From NCBI RefSeq assembly GCF_030409755.1, contig NZ_JAUFQE010000002.1, forward strand, positions 434,001 to 498,000: a stretch of DNA of 64,000 nt, given 5' to 3'. Made by a program: the position numbers and the translations under genes. The number at the start of each line of letters is the position of its first letter. Positions within the stretch are counted from its first letter, which is position 1. Shown one piece after another: positions 1 to 8,565 of this stretch. The notes beneath the pieces are model-generated. The model saw nothing but the letters and a program-made list of their open reading frames with translations, did not search any database and was not told where the DNA came from. Source of the DNA: Vibrio lentus (GTDB lineage: Bacteria; Pseudomonadota; Gammaproteobacteria; Enterobacterales; Vibrionaceae).

Positions 1-967
1 TAAAAGCCAAACGATAGCCATCACTGAAGCGGTCGCTGTATTCTCGGGTTGCCCCAAAATCTAACAGCCCAATCTGGCGCGTGTTTTCAACGTAAAGGTA
101 GTTGGCGAAGTTGGGGTCGGTCTGCACCATCTTAAAATCGAACAATTCCCTGAACATGAGTTCGAGCAAGCTGCGCATGACAAAATCACGAGTACTTTGA
201 TCGTAATCTTCGATTTGCTCTATCGAGACACCTTCAATGAAGTCCATCGCGAGCACTGATTCTGAAGACATTTGGGGGTGAATCTTAGGCACGACGAAGT
301 GAGCGTGTTCTTTCAGTGCATGATAGTAACGTGTCGCATAGTCAGCCTCGCGAGCATAATCCGCTTCATCATGGAGCTGTTTCTTAGCTTCTTCTAGTAA
401 GCCTTTATAATCGACGGACTTGGGTATCAAACCAACGATGTTCAGCAATGTGCCTACGTTGTCCACATCACTGTCGATACTTTTTCGAATGCCTGGATAT
501 TGGACTTTGATGGCAAGTTTGTCTCCCGCATCACTGTAAGCTTGGTGAACTTGTCCTATGGACGCACTGGCGATAGGTTTAAAGTTGAAGGAAAGAAATT
601 CGGCTTTCCAGTTGATGCCGAGTGAGCTTTCTAGCACTAGGTTGAGCTGCTTTGTTGGCAGTGGGTCGGCGTCTGAGCGCAGGCGAGAAAGAATGTCGGC
701 GAGTTCAGGTTCGAGAACATCGCCAGCGTCCATTGATAACATTTGGCCAAGCTTCATCGCTGCACCGCGCAGGTGTGCGAGTTGGTCAGTCAGGCGAGCA
801 ATGTTCTGCGGCGTCAGCATTAAGTCTTTTGCTTTTGGCCTGTTACCTTGTGCGAGTTGCTTGGTGCCTTCCGTTATCACATTACCCGCGACCCTTGTCG
901 CCAGTGAGGCAAACTTACTGAATCTCGAAATTCGATGTGTAGGAAGGTTTCTCTCTTTTGCCGACAT
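1..967 (-). CDS. ABC1/AarF/UbiB-family atypical kinase, C-terminus cut by the window edge
   Basis: This is the N-terminal 322 residues of an ABC1 (AarF/UbiB/ADCK) protein-kinase-like ATPase; the family is about 440 residues, so roughly the last 120 are missing. Visible family marks are the KxGQ motif (KLGQ, residues 72-75), the alanine-rich replacement of the P-loop (ASIGQVH, about 134-140), a catalytic-loop equivalent (QTDPNFAN, near 283) and the DFG motif (LLDFG, near 303). The catalytic loop reads DPNFAN where DPHPGN is usual. Members of the family act in ubiquinone/lipid homeostasis, but the substrate of this one cannot be read from sequence. The start ATG at 967 follows AGAGAACC. It is monocistronic within the window and divergent from the next small ORF. 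Confidence 0.88.
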   Translation of the reverse strand, partial: MSAKERNLPTHRISRFSKFASLATRVAGNVITEGTKQLAQGNRPKAKDLMLTPQNIARLTDQLAHLRGAAMKLGQMLSMDAGDVLEPELADILSRLRSDADPLPTKQLNLVLESSLGINWKAEFLSFNFKPIASASIGQVHQAYSDAGDKLAIKVQYPGIRKSIDSDVDNVGTLLNIVGLIPKSVDYKGLLEEAKKQLHDEADYAREADYATRYYHALKEHAHFVVPKIHPQMSSESVLAMDFIEGVSIEQIEDYDQSTRDFVMRSLLELMFRELFDFKMVQTDPNFANYLYVENTRQIGLLDFGATREYSDRFSDGYRLAF

Positions 968-1086
968 AAAGGTTCTCTCTGGGAATCAAGGTTGACTACA
1001 AAGTTCTATTAATCATTACCCAACCGAATGTTTTGTTGTGATAACTTGTCTCGTGGAACAGTAAACAAAATTAATAAGGACAAAAT

Positions 1087-1182
1087 ATGAAGTTTATTTG
1101 GTTGAAAGTGGCCGTAACGGTATTGGTATTTGCAGCGCTGTTTGGCATTGTTTACTACAAAGTCGCCAGTGGTATATCTTAA
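1087..1182 (+). CDS. 31-residue single-span membrane peptide
   Basis: A short ORF that starts MKFIWLKVAV and ends YYKVASGIS. It has a basic N-terminus, one hydrophobic segment of about 18 residues (VAVTVLVFAALFGIVYY) and a short polar tail, so it would be a bitopic inner-membrane peptide. A good ribosome site (AAGGA, 6 bases before ATG) supports translation. It lies alone between the divergent ABC1 kinase and the convergent DCC-family gene. No function is recognised; conservation among Vibrio relatives would decide whether it is real. Confidence 0.5.
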   Translation: MKFIWLKVAVTVLVFAALFGIVYYKVASGIS

Positions 1183-1203
1183 TTCCAATGCAATTTAGTA
1201 GAG

Positions 1204-1590
1204 CTATTTAGTACAGCTATTTCCGTTGCAGCGTGACTGTCCAGTTAGCCAAAAAGAGACTTTATATCGGTTTTTCGCAAACCGCAGATAACACCAGTCG
1301 GCCATTGGCTTAAATATCGCCCAACGCAATGGGGCGTATAGCCAACCTTTGCCAACCAGCTTCCATGCTTGGTAAGTCACGTCCAAACCAAGCAGTAATT
1401 TTCCATTCTCATCGAGTGCATGCAAAATCGTGTTGGCTGCCTCGGCATCTATCTGCGGGTAATCTGTAAACGCCTCACTGTAGATATCGATGGTTTGAAT
1501 CTGATTTTTGGTATCATGCTTGGCAAGCGCTGCCATCTCTTTTGCGCATAACGGGCATGTCCCATCGTAAAATATCGTTAATGCAGTCAT
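1204..1590 (-). CDS. DCC-family (DUF393) thiol-disulfide oxidoreductase-like protein
   Basis: A 128-residue protein of the DUF393/DCC family. The signature YDGTCPLC sits at residues 8-15 with the CxxC cysteines at 12 and 15, and the family C-terminal pattern is present (FAKNRY followed by WLTG and a Cys-rich tail, SRCNGNSC). These proteins are assumed to have redox activity because of the CxxC, but most are uncharacterised. An upstream in-frame ATG at 1638 would add 16 residues rich in Lys/Arg; I prefer 1590 because DCC proteins begin one or two residues before the first beta strand. It converges on the 31-residue peptide gene. Confidence 0.82.
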   Translation of the reverse strand: MTALTIFYDGTCPLCAKEMAALAKHDTKNQIQTIDIYSEAFTDYPQIDAEAANTILHALDENGKLLLGLDVTYQAWKLVGKGWLYAPLRWAIFKPMADWCYLRFAKNRYKVSFWLTGQSRCNGNSCTK

Positions 1591-1722
1591 TGTTTTTCTT
1601 ACTCTTTTCGTGAATACCAATCTATACGACATCACCAATTAGGTGGATCATTCTGCCCAGTTATCCGACACTGTCATTGTGAGAACTATTTTACAGTATC
1701 ATCTAGAGGTAACATCCGTTCC

Positions 1723-2310
1723 ATGCATTTACAAATTAAGAGCCTATCTCCAATGACAACAAAGTTAATGACCCGTTTCATTATAGCTATGACTACCCTG
1801 ATGCTAAGTGGTTGTGTTAGCTACAGCGTGACTGAACAAGAAATGACGAACTACCTGCAAGATTCGGTGATGTTAGAGCAGGAAGTGGGTGTACAAAACG
1901 TTATGTACGCGCAAGTTGCTGTCGATGACTTAGCGGTGAAAATTGGTCGAGCTGATGCCGAGCGTGTTTCTGTACTGGCGAATACCAATGCAAAAGTTCA
2001 GGTGTTCAACATGCCTAATATGGGGTTGGATTTGGATATTGAGTTCAGTGCGATTCCTGAATACGACAAAGAGAGTGGCGAGATTTATTTAAAATCACTG
2101 CGTTTAGAGCGCTTTGAAGAAAAAGATAAACAGCTTTCGCCAGAGATTGCCAAACTACTTAAGCCAGCCGTTTCTATGATTGGTTTTGCTTTGTCCCAGT
2201 CTCCCGTTTACAAGCTCGACAGCAATAAAGTGCAAGAGTCGTTGATTAAATCGTCAGAACCGAATCTGGTGATCCGAGATAATAAGTTGGTTATCGAGTT
2301 ATTTGATTAG
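1723..2310 (+). CDS. DUF1439 lipoprotein
   Basis: A 195-residue protein with a basic N-terminus, a hydrophobic stretch and a lipobox (LSGC, Cys31), so it should be a lipidated envelope protein. The mature part, starting VSYSVTEQEMTNYL, matches the DUF1439 lipoprotein pattern of a lipid-binding-like beta fold. Three in-frame ATGs (1723, 1753, 1768) precede the lipobox; 1723 has GAGGT upstream at a long spacing, while 1753 or 1768 would give a more typical signal peptide length. It is transcribed alone and faces the phosphatase gene. The function of the family is not known. Confidence 0.8.
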   Translation: MHLQIKSLSPMTTKLMTRFIIAMTTLMLSGCVSYSVTEQEMTNYLQDSVMLEQEVGVQNVMYAQVAVDDLAVKIGRADAERVSVLANTNAKVQVFNMPNMGLDLDIEFSAIPEYDKESGEIYLKSLRLERFEEKDKQLSPEIAKLLKPAVSMIGFALSQSPVYKLDSNKVQESLIKSSEPNLVIRDNKLVIELFD

Positions 2311-2341
2311 AGGCTTGTTGTATTAAAGGTTGACTAGTTTT

Positions 2342-2381
2342 AGCCCGAGTACGGAGTAACTTGTTATTGTGTACTCGGGCT
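2342..2381. terminator. Bidirectional stem-loop between convergent genes
   Basis: An 11-bp perfect stem (AGCCCGAGTAC at 2342-2352 and GTACTCGGGCT at 2371-2381) with an 18-base loop lies between the DUF1439 gene and the convergent phosphatase gene. No long T-tract follows on either strand, so it may act as a weak terminator or an RNA-stabilising hairpin. Confidence 0.5.
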
Positions 2382-2434
2382 GAGGTTAATTCACTCTTTT
2401 GATTGTTGTTCGATAAAAGCCATTAATCAGCAAC

Positions 2435-3064
2435 TTATTTGGTGCTAGGGCATTCAGTCGAGATGTCTCCAAACTGTTGTTTATGAACATTGATTGTCAG
2501 ATCTCTCGGTTTACTCCAATCGATGATTAACTCAAAAACAGTGTCGTAATCTGAATTCGGCCATTCTGGGATTGGGTCAACGTTATCAAAGCGATGCTTA
2601 ATCAAAGTAACAAGCACTTCAATGCTGATGTGTTCCCACGCCAGTAAAAGATCTGCATTACGGTATTTTTCTAAGAATAACTCATCAAGAATTCCTTCAA
2701 AGTCATTCAAACCATATTGTGTGTTGATGGGCATGCCATATTGGATCGCAGTTGGAGCAATGGTTACCAAAGGACGAACGTAGCTATAGCATTCACCATC
2801 GCCATGCAGCTCGCAGGTTTTAATTGATGGGTTTGGGGCAAAGATGTAGTCCGGTTTATTGAACTCACGTTGAATATAATCTGGTAATAATAGTGCTCTG
2901 TTCAATCCCTGACAGGTTAGGTTACCAAGGCCGTCATCTGGCTTTTCGGCATGTCGAACAAGAATAATTCGTTGTACTTCATCTTTACTTGTTTTTTCTG
3001 CTTCCGCAGTTGCAGTATTACAAGCCATACCTAAGAGTACCGCCAAGAATATTTTTACTTTCAT
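2435..3064 (-). CDS. Exported histidine phosphatase superfamily protein
   Basis: A 209-residue protein with a Sec signal peptide (about residues 1-20, ending TATAEA) and the phosphoglycerate-mutase-like catalytic motif RHAEKP near residue 37, which carries the phospho-accepting His. A Gly-Leu-Asn stretch (CQGLNRAL) follows, as in branch members annotated as periplasmic histidine phosphatases. A second catalytic His is plausible in WEHIS near 144. The substrate is unknown. It lies 81 bases downstream of the OprB-like porin gene on the same strand and may be cotranscribed with it. Confidence 0.78.
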   Translation of the reverse strand: MKVKIFLAVLLGMACNTATAEAEKTSKDEVQRIILVRHAEKPDDGLGNLTCQGLNRALLLPDYIQREFNKPDYIFAPNPSIKTCELHGDGECYSYVRPLVTIAPTAIQYGMPINTQYGLNDFEGILDELFLEKYRNADLLLAWEHISIEVLVTLIKHRFDNVDPIPEWPNSDYDTVFELIIDWSKPRDLTINVHKQQFGDISTECPSTK

Positions 3065-3145
3065 TTTTTACTCGAAACTTATTTAGCACTCCTTGCAAGG
3101 TTAATAACGATATTTTCCTTAATATCATTTGTACGTGTGTTTAAT

Positions 3146-4357
3146 TTAGAACTCGAACTTTGCTTTTAGGGCAAATACCACATCGGTTTTATTCTGGATT
3201 AAATTGATGTTGTCGAAGCCATTGGTCAGATCAATCGCGGTGTGATTCAGAACTTGCACACTTGGAGAAATTTGCAGCCATGGTGTGATTTGAGCTCGGT
3301 AATACGCTTCAGTTGTATATTGGTCACCTAAGTCCAACCCTTGCGTTGTGCTCTCCATTGGGCTTGCCCAGTTAACTGCCAGTCCAAACATGTCTTGGTT
3401 TCTCTGTGCAGGAATGTAACCAAAGCCGACGCTTACTGAGGCGTCGTACATGGCTCCGCCATCTTGAGCCCATCCAGCCCTAATGAAAGGCAACCAACGC
3501 TCAGCCACTAAACCTGATAGAGACAGGTTGATACCGTAACCTTCATCATCGTTTCCAACTGCGTCACGCTGCCATAGGCTGATATGAGCATTGCTGATGA
3601 ACAGCATATCTTTACTTGGTGTCCAACCGAGTTCTAAGCTTTTCCAAGTGGCTCCTGTGTCAAAGAGCTCTTTGGCTCCTTCTACTAAGTCAGAAGCGTT
3701 GCCTTTAGCATCAAGAATACTGGCCGAGCCATAAATGCTATCTGAGAAAAAACCGCCGGCCATAACACCCAGTGCACCATCAGGCAATCCACCAATCGTT
3801 CCACTACCGGAAGTAAACACACCATTGTTGAAGTCATTCCATGGACTAGCTAACGCATAAAAATCGGTGTAATCCGTCATGTCTAAGAAACCGGCGTAAA
3901 CCACCATCTGTTCTTGCATTAGAGACTGACGCCAAAATAAATGAGTAGTTCTAAAGCCTTGATCACCATATAAGGAGTGAGCAAAACCTAAGTAACCGAG
4001 ATCGGCCAAACCGTATTCTTTCGGGGAGTTTTCAGTGTATTTATGTCGATGTTCAAACTTGAAAACAATTCCACCTTTGTCTCCATCTTCTGTCTCTAGA
4101 AGATCCCATTGACCAAAGACTCTTAATGCTCCTGCCGCAGCAGATGAATCCCCAAGAGGATCAATCGCTCCCATACTCAGCATGTTGTAATCCATGCCCA
4201 ACTGTAAGCCATGTTCTTTTTGAAGGTTTTGCTTGGTTTCATTCCATGAATCGTAATGTGAACGCGAAGTCGAGGACTCTACTGGCATTGCTTCAGCGGT
4301 TGTTACCCCTGATGCCAATATCAGAGCAACCGTTGACAGGTTCAAAAGATGTTTCAT
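3146..4357 (-). CDS. OprB-family carbohydrate-selective porin
   Basis: A 403-residue outer membrane beta-barrel. It has a signal peptide ending TTAEAMPVE near residue 23, alternating beta strands throughout and a terminal Phe (KAKFEF), which is the outer membrane assembly signal. The arrangement YDSWNETKQNLQ then GLQLGMDYN near the N-terminus and the wide barrel match OprB-type porins for uptake of sugars and other small solutes. The start has a usable Shine-Dalgarno (AAGAGG). A 21-bp inverted repeat shared with two other promoters lies 159-179 bases upstream, so I infer control by the LysR regulator at 5531. Confidence 0.82.
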   Translation of the reverse strand: MKHLLNLSTVALILASGVTTAEAMPVESSTSRSHYDSWNETKQNLQKEHGLQLGMDYNMLSMGAIDPLGDSSAAAGALRVFGQWDLLETEDGDKGGIVFKFEHRHKYTENSPKEYGLADLGYLGFAHSLYGDQGFRTTHLFWRQSLMQEQMVVYAGFLDMTDYTDFYALASPWNDFNNGVFTSGSGTIGGLPDGALGVMAGGFFSDSIYGSASILDAKGNASDLVEGAKELFDTGATWKSLELGWTPSKDMLFISNAHISLWQRDAVGNDDEGYGINLSLSGLVAERWLPFIRAGWAQDGGAMYDASVSVGFGYIPAQRNQDMFGLAVNWASPMESTTQGLDLGDQYTTEAYYRAQITPWLQISPSVQVLNHTAIDLTNGFDNINLIQNKTDVVFALKAKFEF

Positions 4358-4515
4358 TTTAACCTCTTAGTAATTACGACTCAGCTTGGTTAATCAAACA
4401 CGCTGAGTGCAAAAATAATGATGTATCTAATTTAGGAGTGGGTGACTGAACTCGATTATTACTTCGCCAATCTGCCGTCATGGTATTCGCGATATCGAAA
4501 CTGAAGAAATTCGGT

Positions 4516-4536
4516 TTGTCTGACCCAATAGGACAA
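4516..4536. promoter_or_regulatory. Inverted-repeat operator copy 1 (upstream of OprB-like porin)
   Basis: TTGTCTGA, five bases, then TAGGACAA. The outer TTGTC/GACAA arms are perfect. It matches copies at 5382-5402 and 8709-8729 in arm sequence, spacing and total length. It lies between the porin gene and the gene ending at 4551. I infer a binding site for the LysR protein encoded at 5531. Confidence 0.6.
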
Positions 4537-4550
4537 TGACCGTTGAGGTT

Positions 4551-5309
4551 TTAGAAATAGGCGCGGTATAAGAACCAAGCTGCCGTGTCATCAACATGTT
4601 GAGTTTTGACGGCTGATTTTACGTCGCCATAAGTGTTCTCTACTCTTAGCTCTCCCCAGCGAGATTTATCTTGTGATAAAGGTGTTGCAAGGCGGAGTGT
4701 TGTTTTCAAGGTGCTGCTTTCAAGATCGCCGTCGATGTATGTGTATTCCGGATTGAAGGTGAAAAAAGTGCCATCGTCGCCAGTTTTAACGTTTAGGAAT
4801 GCCGCAGCAGTACCACCAATCGCGGTTTGGTCGTTGATGCCAAATCCACCGCTTTGGATAAAGTCTTCTTTGTATTCGCCTGCCAATGCGCCTGCGCGAA
4901 GGAACACAGTAAAACGTTCACTGTCCGTGTTAATTGCTGCTACGCCACCGACTGCTGCAGTGCTGACCATGTCGTTGTCTATAAGATCGAGTGACGCCGC
5001 GACTTTAGGGACTGATGCGCTATCAAGATTGAATACATGGAAGTATTGGACACGTGCATCACTGTATTTGCCTTCATTCGTCATATTGCCTTCGGCTACG
5101 ATCATGGCTTGCTGTTGTTCATTGATTGGCATTGCCATGGTGCCCATCGCTTTCACTTTGCCGGTGTTGCTAAGGCCAACAGTGAATGAGGTTACAGCTC
5201 GTGCGACATCGGATGGGTCCACACTTTGTTCTTCATCAGCCAAAATGAAAGGAGAGGTAAGCAGTGATAAGGTCAAAGCGGTCGCGGTAAAAGTCTTGGT
5301 GGTATTCAT
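4551..5309 (-). CDS. Putative outer membrane protein, unknown family
   Basis: A 252-residue protein with a signal peptide (ending FILADEE, about residue 25) and a C-terminal aromatic ending (FLYRAYF) typical of outer membrane barrels. Alternating polar/hydrophobic strands separated by short turns occupy the mature part. I do not recognise a characterised family. It is divergent from the LysR gene at 5531, and the shared 220-base intergenic region holds the best copy of the local inverted repeat, so joint control is likely. Confidence 0.7.
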   Translation of the reverse strand: MNTTKTFTATALTLSLLTSPFILADEEQSVDPSDVARAVTSFTVGLSNTGKVKAMGTMAMPINEQQQAMIVAEGNMTNEGKYSDARVQYFHVFNLDSASVPKVAASLDLIDNDMVSTAAVGGVAAINTDSERFTVFLRAGALAGEYKEDFIQSGGFGINDQTAIGGTAAAFLNVKTGDDGTFFTFNPEYTYIDGDLESSTLKTTLRLATPLSQDKSRWGELRVENTYGDVKSAVKTQHVDDTAAWFLYRAYF

Positions 5310-5381
5310 ATCGGTATTTCACATAGGTTGTTTAGATAAGCCGGAATGATATAAACGTTTAATGGAAACTCAGAATTGCTA

Positions 5382-5402
5382 TTGTCTGACGTGATCAGAC
5401 AA
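5382..5402. promoter_or_regulatory. Inverted-repeat operator copy 2 (between outer membrane protein and LysR genes)
   Basis: TTGTCTGA, the spacer CGTGA, then TCAGACAA: a perfect 8-bp inverted repeat with a 5-base gap. It lies 73 bases before the 4551-5309 gene and 129 bases before the LysR start, as expected for a LysR-type regulator binding in a divergent promoter. It is the most symmetrical of three copies in this region. Confidence 0.68.
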
Positions 5403-5530
5403 ACTACTTGAACCTTGTTGGTTTTTTTTTGAGGTGGAAGTCGTAACCTATTCATGTTCTGTCTATACTCATCACGTCAAAGTGATTGATTTGAAAGCAA
5501 CAAAGCATAATTTGAATATTGGAGTCATCT

Positions 5531-6439
5531 ATGAATTTCAGCCTCGAGCAACTCTCCACCTTTGTGACGGTTTACGAGCAAAAGTCTTTTAGCAAGGCGG
5601 CCGCTAAGCTAGATAAACACCGTAGTACCGTCGGGCAAGTTGTTGTCAATTTAGAGGATATTCTTGATGTCGCACTCTTTGAGCGCAAAGGTCGCAGTGT
5701 TGAAGCAACACAAGAAGGGAAGTTACTTTACCGCTATGCAAAGCAAGCCGTCGAGCAGCTAAAAGCCTTTGATAAAATAGCGCTCAACATTTCCCGAGGC
5801 GAACCAGAAACCATCAATATTGGTTATCTAAGCTTTATGCCACAGCTCATTTTGGTTGATATCAGGATGCAATTACAAAAAGACTTTCCAGGTTGTAGAG
5901 TCAATATGCTGGTCATGAATAAAAAGGAGATTAAGCAGGGGATTGAAGATGGGACACTGCACTTCGGTTTTGTGAATACTCACGAGAGTAGGGCGATGAA
6001 TAGCTTTCACGCGGTTTACCTAGAAACCCTTACGCTGATCCCATTCGCAAGTAAAGGCAGTGAACTGAGTAAAACGCCACCAAACGAACTGTTCTCTAAG
6101 TTAAAAATATCTAAGCAGTTAATCTTGAAATCATTAATCGATGAAGGGATGGCAGATAAAGTCACCCTTTCTGCTAACTATGAGCTTGTTGACCAACTTG
6201 CGCTTGTGATCCAATTGGTTCAGCTGGACTTAGGTTGGGCGTTACTTCCTCGCTCTGTTATTTACTCTGAATTTGTGCAGCAAAATTTAATTGAGCTCAA
6301 GCCTACTGAGATTAAAAAAGGGTTAGAGATTCCCATTTCATTATGGAGCCCACACTCTTTGCATATTGAAGGGATAAGGGAATCTATCGTTACTGCTGCT
6401 AATGAATACATCCAACACGTTTATGATGAATACTTCTAA
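5531..6439 (+). CDS. LysR-family transcriptional regulator
   Basis: A 302-residue regulator with an N-terminal winged helix-turn-helix (about residues 5-60; SFSKAAAKLDKHRSTVGQVV spans the recognition region) and a periplasmic-binding-protein-like effector domain from about 90. The ATG at 5531 is chosen because GGAG lies 6 bases upstream; a TTG at 5519 would overlap that ribosome site. It is divergent from a putative outer membrane protein gene, and three copies of one inverted repeat precede its neighbours, which suggests it controls the surrounding porin and amidohydrolase genes. The effector is unknown; a D-amino acid or N-acyl amino acid is a reasonable guess. Confidence 0.88.
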   Translation: MNFSLEQLSTFVTVYEQKSFSKAAAKLDKHRSTVGQVVVNLEDILDVALFERKGRSVEATQEGKLLYRYAKQAVEQLKAFDKIALNISRGEPETINIGYLSFMPQLILVDIRMQLQKDFPGCRVNMLVMNKKEIKQGIEDGTLHFGFVNTHESRAMNSFHAVYLETLTLIPFASKGSELSKTPPNELFSKLKISKQLILKSLIDEGMADKVTLSANYELVDQLALVIQLVQLDLGWALLPRSVIYSEFVQQNLIELKPTEIKKGLEIPISLWSPHSLHIEGIRESIVTAANEYIQHVYDEYF

Positions 6440-6461
6440 CTTGGGTTTATTAGATTAAAAA

Positions 6462-6488
6462 AACAGCCAGTAAAAATCACTGGCTGTT
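6462..6488. terminator. Bidirectional intrinsic terminator
   Basis: AACAGCCAGT and ACTGGCTGTT form a perfect 10-bp stem with a 7-base loop between the convergent LysR gene and the 6500-6886 gene. An A-tract precedes it, so it should terminate best for the leftward transcript, with weaker action rightward. Confidence 0.75.
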
Positions 6489-6499
6489 ATGAGAGCATA

Positions 6500-6886
6500 T
6501 TAGTGCGCGTTAGGTAGATCGTCTCCAATCGCTTGTCGTAACTTCATCAATTTCGTTCTTTGCCAGATATTCGTACTTGATATCTGAATCTCGAACTCTT
6601 GGTGTTCATCACAAAAGATCGCTGATGGCAATTGGTCATAACTTCCGATCAAATCATCAAGTTGCACCTGAGACAAATTGGCGACATCTACGCCGACTTC
6701 GCTTACATATGAGGCCAGTTTACTCTCCTGAACTAACGTTGGCGCTTTCGGTTCTTTGACAGATATTTGTTGTCCTGTTTGTTTAAAACTAGACACATCA
6801 AATCCCATATCATCGATGCTAGTTGCACTTGTCGTTCCTGAAAACGAACCCGTGAGTAGCAATGCACATATAGCCTTTTTGATCAT
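6500..6886 (-). CDS. Small exported protein of unknown function
   Basis: A 128-residue protein with a clear Sec signal peptide (basic MIKK, hydrophobic core, cleavage after TTSATS or nearby, about residue 22). The mature part is polar with one Cys (FCDEHQEF) and no domain I recognise. It begins 17 bases downstream of the amidohydrolase stop, so the two are almost certainly cotranscribed, and it is likely to act in the same periplasmic pathway. Confidence 0.65.
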   Translation of the reverse strand: MIKKAICALLLTGSFSGTTSATSIDDMGFDVSSFKQTGQQISVKEPKAPTLVQESKLASYVSEVGVDVANLSQVQLDDLIGSYDQLPSAIFCDEHQEFEIQISSTNIWQRTKLMKLRQAIGDDLPNAH

Positions 6887-6903
6887 GATTACCTCACCTT
6901 TTT

Positions 6904-8565
6904 CTATAGTTGCGGATTGCCAGAGGCACCCGAGTCATCGATAGAAATCGTTGGTACTGTTAGGTTTTCCAAGAACTTTTCTTTGCTCAATCCTTCAAAT
7001 CGCGATTCATCCGATGGTGTGTTACGAATGGGTTGGCCTGCCCATACTTTTTGGAACTCAGCTTCTTTAACCACTTGCTCACCATTTACGATGACATAAG
7101 AAATACCGGTTGTTGGATTGCCTTGTTCTTTGGCTTTGTAAGTCGCATTATCGGTTACGTTTTCTGGGTCGAAAATGGTGATATCCGCAACCATGCCTTC
7201 TTGCATACGACCACGAACTTTCATTGATTCAACCCCCGCATCACCTAGGTGCTTTGCTGCCCAGTAAGACGTTTGAGCAAGTGTGAATAACAATGGTACG
7301 CCTTCTTCACGTGCCATACGTAATACTTTGCCTCGAGTACCCGCAGTTCGAGGGTGACCTTGATATTCTGTTGGATCGGCATCCCAAGAATCAGTACCTA
7401 AACCTGAATAGATAGAATCTGCTGCAACGGTCATGTTTGGAATTTGTAGCCAGTATTTCATCCAATCTTTACGTGCAGGGCTAAACAGAACCACCAAGTG
7501 ACCCGGATCTTCAGCGGCAATGACCAGATACTCTTCTTTGGTCAGAAATTTATCGCGTGTTGGGTCGTACATCATTTCTTCATACTTCGCGTTGTACATC
7601 CCTTCCACAGATTCCGGTACAAGGAAAGATGAACCAATCGCAGTGGATGCTGCATCATATGGGTAGTATTCAGACCACATCACTAAGCCTTTTTCTCGTG
7701 CAAGCTTTAGCTTTTCTTCCACTTCCCACCAACCGAAGTCGTTGTTGTGGTGCATCAAAAATGGTAAGTCGAGAAGCATCGCATTGGTAAAGATTTCGTC
7801 AAAACCTAGCTGTGCTTCTGGATTTGAAGGGTTAGCGTGAAAACGTGTATGTGATGATACAAATCGGTCCCAGTTTGCTGCGACTTTCATGGACTCGTAC
7901 ATCTCAAATGCCGTCAAGCCATCTTTCATATAAGCGGTTGTTGAAGCTAGGTTCAATGCACCTTCTGCAAAGCCTTGATCAAGAACAGAAAGGATTTGGT
8001 TCATCTGCTCGATGTCAGCTTTTGTCTCAGACCAGCCACTCACACCGTCTTTAGCCGCTTCTGTTCGAAGCGAGCCAAGAATCGTAGTCGCATCATGTGG
8101 GCCTGTAATTTTCACTTCAGGATCTAGGATTTGAAGACGAGCTCCTTCGTGGCTGACACCAGTACCGTAGTTCAGTGGCCATTTACCCGCTTTTTCTTCA
8201 TACCACTCACCGACGCGAATCGCACCGACTTCCAGATCCATACCCGTTGTTACACCATCTAGGGCTGCAAGCTTGATAGATAAACCATCTAGCGAGTGAA
8301 AGTGGGTATCAATGAAACCTGGGGCAACCACTTGATTTGTTGCATCGATTGTCTCGTCACCGTCGAGTTTTTCTGCCGTAATTTTGATGATTTGACCATC
8401 TTTGATCCCGACGTTTAATACAGCATCCAGCATGCTTTCAGGGTCCATCACTCGTCCATTCTCGATAACTAGGTCGTAATCCGCGGCAAAAGCTCCTGAC
8501 GCTCCTAGGCACAATGCGATACTAACAAGTCCGCTTATGCGGCCTTTCTTGAATGATTTTTTCAT
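6904..8565 (-). CDS. Exported N-acyl-D-amino-acid deacylase-like amidohydrolase
   Basis: A 553-residue metal-dependent amidohydrolase of the D-aminoacylase branch. It has a Sec signal peptide (residues 1-28, ending GAFAAD), the N-terminal composite beta sandwich ([12 protein letters not shown]), the first metal motif HFH (residues 88-90 in GFIDTHFHS), a later HHNN near 270 and the C-terminal beta strand [12 protein letters not shown]. Family members remove acyl groups from N-acyl-D-amino acids; export to the periplasm is less usual. It leads an operon with the small exported protein at 6500, and a copy of the local inverted repeat lies 144-164 bases upstream. The exact substrate cannot be read from the sequence. 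Confidence 0.82.
   Translation of the reverse strand: MKKSFKKGRISGLVSIALCLGASGAFAADYDLVIENGRVMDPESMLDAVLNVGIKDGQIIKITAEKLDGDETIDATNQVVAPGFIDTHFHSLDGLSIKLAALDGVTTGMDLEVGAIRVGEWYEEKAGKWPLNYGTGVSHEGARLQILDPEVKITGPHDATTILGSLRTEAAKDGVSGWSETKADIEQMNQILSVLDQGFAEGALNLASTTAYMKDGLTAFEMYESMKVAANWDRFVSSHTRFHANPSNPEAQLGFDEIFTNAMLLDLPFLMHHNNDFGWWEVEEKLKLAREKGLVMWSEYYPYDAASTAIGSSFLVPESVEGMYNAKYEEMMYDPTRDKFLTKEEYLVIAAEDPGHLVVLFSPARKDWMKYWLQIPNMTVAADSIYSGLGTDSWDADPTEYQGHPRTAGTRGKVLRMAREEGVPLLFTLAQTSYWAAKHLGDAGVESMKVRGRMQEGMVADITIFDPENVTDNATYKAKEQGNPTTGISYVIVNGEQVVKEAEFQKVWAGQPIRNTPSDESRFEGLSKEKFLENLTVPTISIDDSGASGNPQL

Noticed and set aside
4633..5349. 238-codon frame on the plus strand
   Set aside because: It is the antisense shadow of the 4551-5309 outer membrane protein gene, which has a signal peptide and a normal C-terminus; the plus frame has no ribosome site and no family likeness.
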